From contig NZ_JABXWI010000035.1 in the NCBI RefSeq assembly GCF_014930365.1, positions 1 to 52,313 of the forward strand: DNA of 52,313 bases, read 5' to 3'. Below, piece by piece: positions 50,574 through 52,313 of this stretch. Source of the DNA: Streptomyces caniscabiei (GTDB taxonomy: Bacteria; Actinomycetota; Actinomycetes; Streptomycetales; Streptomycetaceae). The notes beneath the pieces are model-generated. The model was not told the origin of the DNA and searched no databases. It saw only the letters and a list, made by a program, of their open reading frames with translations. How positions within the stretch are numbered: position 1 is the first letter of the stretch; the number at the start of each line of letters is the position of its first letter. A program made the position numbers and the translations under genes.

Positions 50574-51197
50574 TCAGTGGTGGCGTGGGCGGGGCAGGAG
50601 TGCGAACGCGCTTTCCGCGATCGAGGTGAGGCGGTCGGGACTGTGGCCGTATGCGCCGACGACGTCGCTGCCGCGGATGACGGTCAGCAGGAGGTAGGCG
50701 AGGTCGTCGGGGTCCGCGTCGGGGTCGATGTCGCCGTTGCGCTGCGCCGCTTGCACACACTCGGCCACGGCCGCCCGGACTACGGAGAAGCAGTCGTGGG
50801 CCAGGCGTTGTACCTCGGGGTCGGAGGCGCCGATCTCCAGGGCCATCTTGGCGGCGAAGCAGGCCGCCGCCGTCCGGTCGGGGGCGGGGGGCACGTCGGG
50901 GGCGAGTGGCACCCCGTGGACGGCGCGGAGCAGGTAGGCGTGCAGGCGTTCCAGGGCGCCCTCGTCCGGTCCGGCGAGCGCCTTCCGCGGACCCTGCCCC
51001 AGCCGGGCGAAGTAGCCGGTCATCGCCTGCATCAGCACGCCGCGCTTGCCGTCGAACGCGGCATAGAGGCTGCCGCGGCCCAGGCCGGTCGCGGCGCTGA
51101 TGTCGTCGACGCTCGTGCCGTTGTAGCCCGAGGTGCGGAACTGCCGCTCGGCGGCATGCATGACGTGGTCGGGGTCGAAGCTTCGTGGTCTGGCCAT
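50574..51197 (-). CDS. TetR-family transcriptional regulator
   Basis: A 207-residue TetR protein with MARPRSFDPD at the start, HTH segments GYNGTSVDDISAATG and GRGSLYAAFDGKRG (residues 28-60), and a C-terminal domain of the TetR_C-type found in AcrR-like proteins. An in-frame start at 51233 is possible but overlaps the promoter region. It is divergent from an SDR gene; the 19-bp element at 51251 is its likely binding site, with a second copy at the gene's other end. Confidence 0.9.
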   Translation of the reverse strand: MARPRSFDPDHVMHAAERQFRTSGYNGTSVDDISAATGLGRGSLYAAFDGKRGVLMQAMTGYFARLGQGPRKALAGPDEGALERLHAYLLRAVHGVPLAPDVPPAPDRTAAACFAAKMALEIGASDPEVQRLAHDCFSVVRAAVAECVQAAQRNGDIDPDADPDDLAYLLLTVIRGSDVVGAYGHSPDRLTSIAESAFALLPRPRHH

Positions 51198-51226
51198 GCA
51201 TCGAAGGTACGACCGACCCACCCTTC

Positions 51227-51269
51227 TTGACAACCCAGTACAGAACCATTAGGTTCCTTACCGTTCAGT
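51227..51269 (+). promoter_or_regulatory. Promoter and putative TetR operator for the SDR gene
   Basis: TTGACA (51227-51232), 17 bases and TAGGTT (51250-51255) form a strong sigma-70 promoter reading into the SDR gene. The 19-mer from 51251 covers the -10 and start region, which is where a repressor would sit. Confidence 0.65.
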
Positions 51270-51401
51270 CCACAACGATCCCGAGCTTGGCCGGACCGGC
51301 TTGGTCCGGGCTTGCAGGACCGGTGGGAACTGTGTCGACCTGAGTCCAGGCGACCCCGCGCAGGGCACGACGAAGTCGTTCCCGCAACCGAAGGAACCAC
51401 C

Positions 51402-52217
51402 ATGCAGACAGCTTCCCCAGTGGCCCTCGTGACGGGCGCGTCCTCCGGGATCGGGCGGGCGGCGGCGCTCGCCCTCGTGGGTGCCGGCTTCGCGGTGGTC
51501 GGCACGAGCCGCAATGCGGCGAACGCCAAGCCGATCGCCGGGGTGACGTTCCTCGATCTCGACGTGGCCAGCGACGAGTCGGTCCGCTCCCTGGTCGAGG
51601 AGGTGATCGAGCGGTTCGGCCGGATCGACGTCCTGGTCAACAACGCAGGCGTGGGCGCGGTCGGCGCCGGCGAGGAGAGCTCGATCGACCAGGCCAAGGA
51701 GGTCTTCGACGTCAATGTCTTCGGTCTGATGCGGATGACGAACGCGGTGCTGCCCCAGATGCGCGCCCAGCGCCGTGGCCGCGTGGTCAACGTCTCCTCG
51801 ATGCTCGGTCGGATCCCAGCCCCCTTCATGGCCGTCTACGCCGCCACCAAGCATGCGGTCGAGGGCTACGCCGAGTCCGTCGACCACGAGCTTCGTGAGC
51901 ACGGCGTGCGGATGCTGCTGGTCGAGCCGACCTACACACGCACGGGTTTCGAGGCGAGCAGCATGGCACCCGACTCGCCCGTGCCGGTCTACGCCGCGCA
52001 GCGGGAGGTCGCCCGAGATGTGCTGGCCACGGCCGTGCGCAGCGCCGACGACCCGGACGTTGTCGCGAAGGTGATCGTCGCGGCGGCCACCGATTCCAAG
52101 CCCAAGCTCCGGTACCCCGCGGGCCCGATGGCCAAGCGCGTCAGCCTCCTGCGCCGGTTCGTGCCCTCGCGCGCCTTCGACAGAGAAATCCGCAAGCTCA
52201 ACCGACTGGCCGGCTGA
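51402..52217 (+). CDS. Short-chain dehydrogenase/reductase
   Basis: A 271-residue SDR with TGASSGIGRAAA, TSRN after strand 2 (Arg favours NADP), NNAGVG, VNVSSMLGR and YAATK (Tyr/Lys). The C-terminal segment KLRYPAGPMAKRVSLLRRFVP is typical of the oxidoreductase group that accompanies TetR repressors in stress-inducible pairs. An AAGGAA box precedes the ATG. An alpha/beta-hydrolase gene follows after 5 nt. This unit seems separate from the catabolic island. Confidence 0.93.
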   Translation: MQTASPVALVTGASSGIGRAAALALVGAGFAVVGTSRNAANAKPIAGVTFLDLDVASDESVRSLVEEVIERFGRIDVLVNNAGVGAVGAGEESSIDQAKEVFDVNVFGLMRMTNAVLPQMRAQRRGRVVNVSSMLGRIPAPFMAVYAATKHAVEGYAESVDHELREHGVRMLLVEPTYTRTGFEASSMAPDSPVPVYAAQREVARDVLATAVRSADDPDVVAKVIVAAATDSKPKLRYPAGPMAKRVSLLRRFVPSRAFDREIRKLNRLAG

Positions 52218-52222
52218 CACCC

Positions 52223-52313
52223 ATGGAATTTGAACACGTCACCTTCGACCTGCCACACGGCACCTTTCACGCGCTGCAGGGTGGTGATCCCGATGGTCAG
52301 CCGACGGTGGTCC
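52223..52313 (+). CDS. Alpha/beta hydrolase, N-terminal start (runs off window)
   Basis: An ATG 5 nt after the SDR stop opens a frame of 30 visible codons (MEFEHVTFDLPHGTFHAL, then GDPDGQPTVV). This fits the beginning of an alpha/beta hydrolase just before its LHGFP-type oxyanion motif. It is probably the intact relative of the hydrolase remnants at 0.5 and 50.2 kb. Confidence 0.65.
   Translation, partial: MEFEHVTFDLPHGTFHALQGGDPDGQPTVV

Noticed and set aside
1..52313. CRISPR arrays, tRNA or rRNA genes, prophage genes, biosynthetic PKS/NRPS modules
   Set aside because: I found no regularly spaced repeats, no cloverleaf candidates and no matching motifs. The KAS-III-like protein lacks the catalytic Cys and sits in a catabolic operon, so I do not read it as polyketide synthesis.

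Overview
The base composition is very GC-rich. GTG and TTG starts are common, genes overlap by 1-4 nt, and the gene families (F420-type luciferase-like enzyme, IS701 and IS5 transposase remnants, DHA2 efflux pump, many TetR regulators) point to an actinomycete, most likely Streptomyces or a close relative. The species cannot be fixed from this window. I see no rRNA, tRNA or CRISPR array.

Layout. 1-5.9 kb: a truncated thioredoxin-reductase-like gene, an alpha/beta-hydrolase remnant, a DHA2 MFS efflux pump with a divergent TetR gene, a DUF2993 pseudogene, a second related TetR gene, and scraps of a GH32 glycosidase and an IS701 transposase. 5.96-47.5 kb: a continuous catabolic island of about 35 genes in several operons. 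47.6-49.3 kb: a gene graveyard with MMPL, DUF1152, LysR and IS5-transposase remnants. 49.3-52.3 kb: a methyltransferase, another hydrolase remnant, a TetR/SDR pair, and the start of an alpha/beta hydrolase.

The island encodes uptake into CoA metabolism (three adenylate-forming acyl-CoA ligases and a CoA-transferase). It also encodes oxygenation by a two-subunit Rieske dioxygenase and a P450 resembling the CYP125/124/142 group. A single-cluster ferredoxin, a ferredoxin reductase and a phytoene-desaturase-like flavoprotein form a redox module. Alcohol and aldehyde oxidation (SDRs, ALDH) are present. Repeated beta-oxidation capacity comes from three acyl-CoA dehydrogenases, five crotonase domains, MaoC hydratases, a FadB-like protein and thiolases. 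There are also an alpha-methylacyl-CoA racemase-like protein, an SCP2-fold protein, an SCP-x thiolase paired with a KAS-III-like/OB-fold protein, and a malyl-CoA-lyase/mesaconyl-CoA-hydratase-like pair. P450, SCP2, racemase and SCP-x/OB-fold together suggest breakdown of a branched, cyclic isoprenoid (terpenoid or steroid-like) compound. The substrate is an inference, and no extradiol ring-cleavage dioxygenase is visible.

The strongest hidden signal is a shared AT-rich palindrome, core TCTAAT-N4-ATTAGA, in eight island gaps. In seven it lies upstream of an operon; the eighth lies between convergent genes. It overlaps -10 elements in several promoters. Two closely related TetR regulators inside the island (8.3 and 31.5 kb) are the natural candidates to bind it. 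A second signal is a ~157-bp, roughly 90% identical direct repeat at 0.5 kb and 50.1 kb that brackets the island, with transposase debris near both edges. This suggests the block was acquired or rearranged as a unit.
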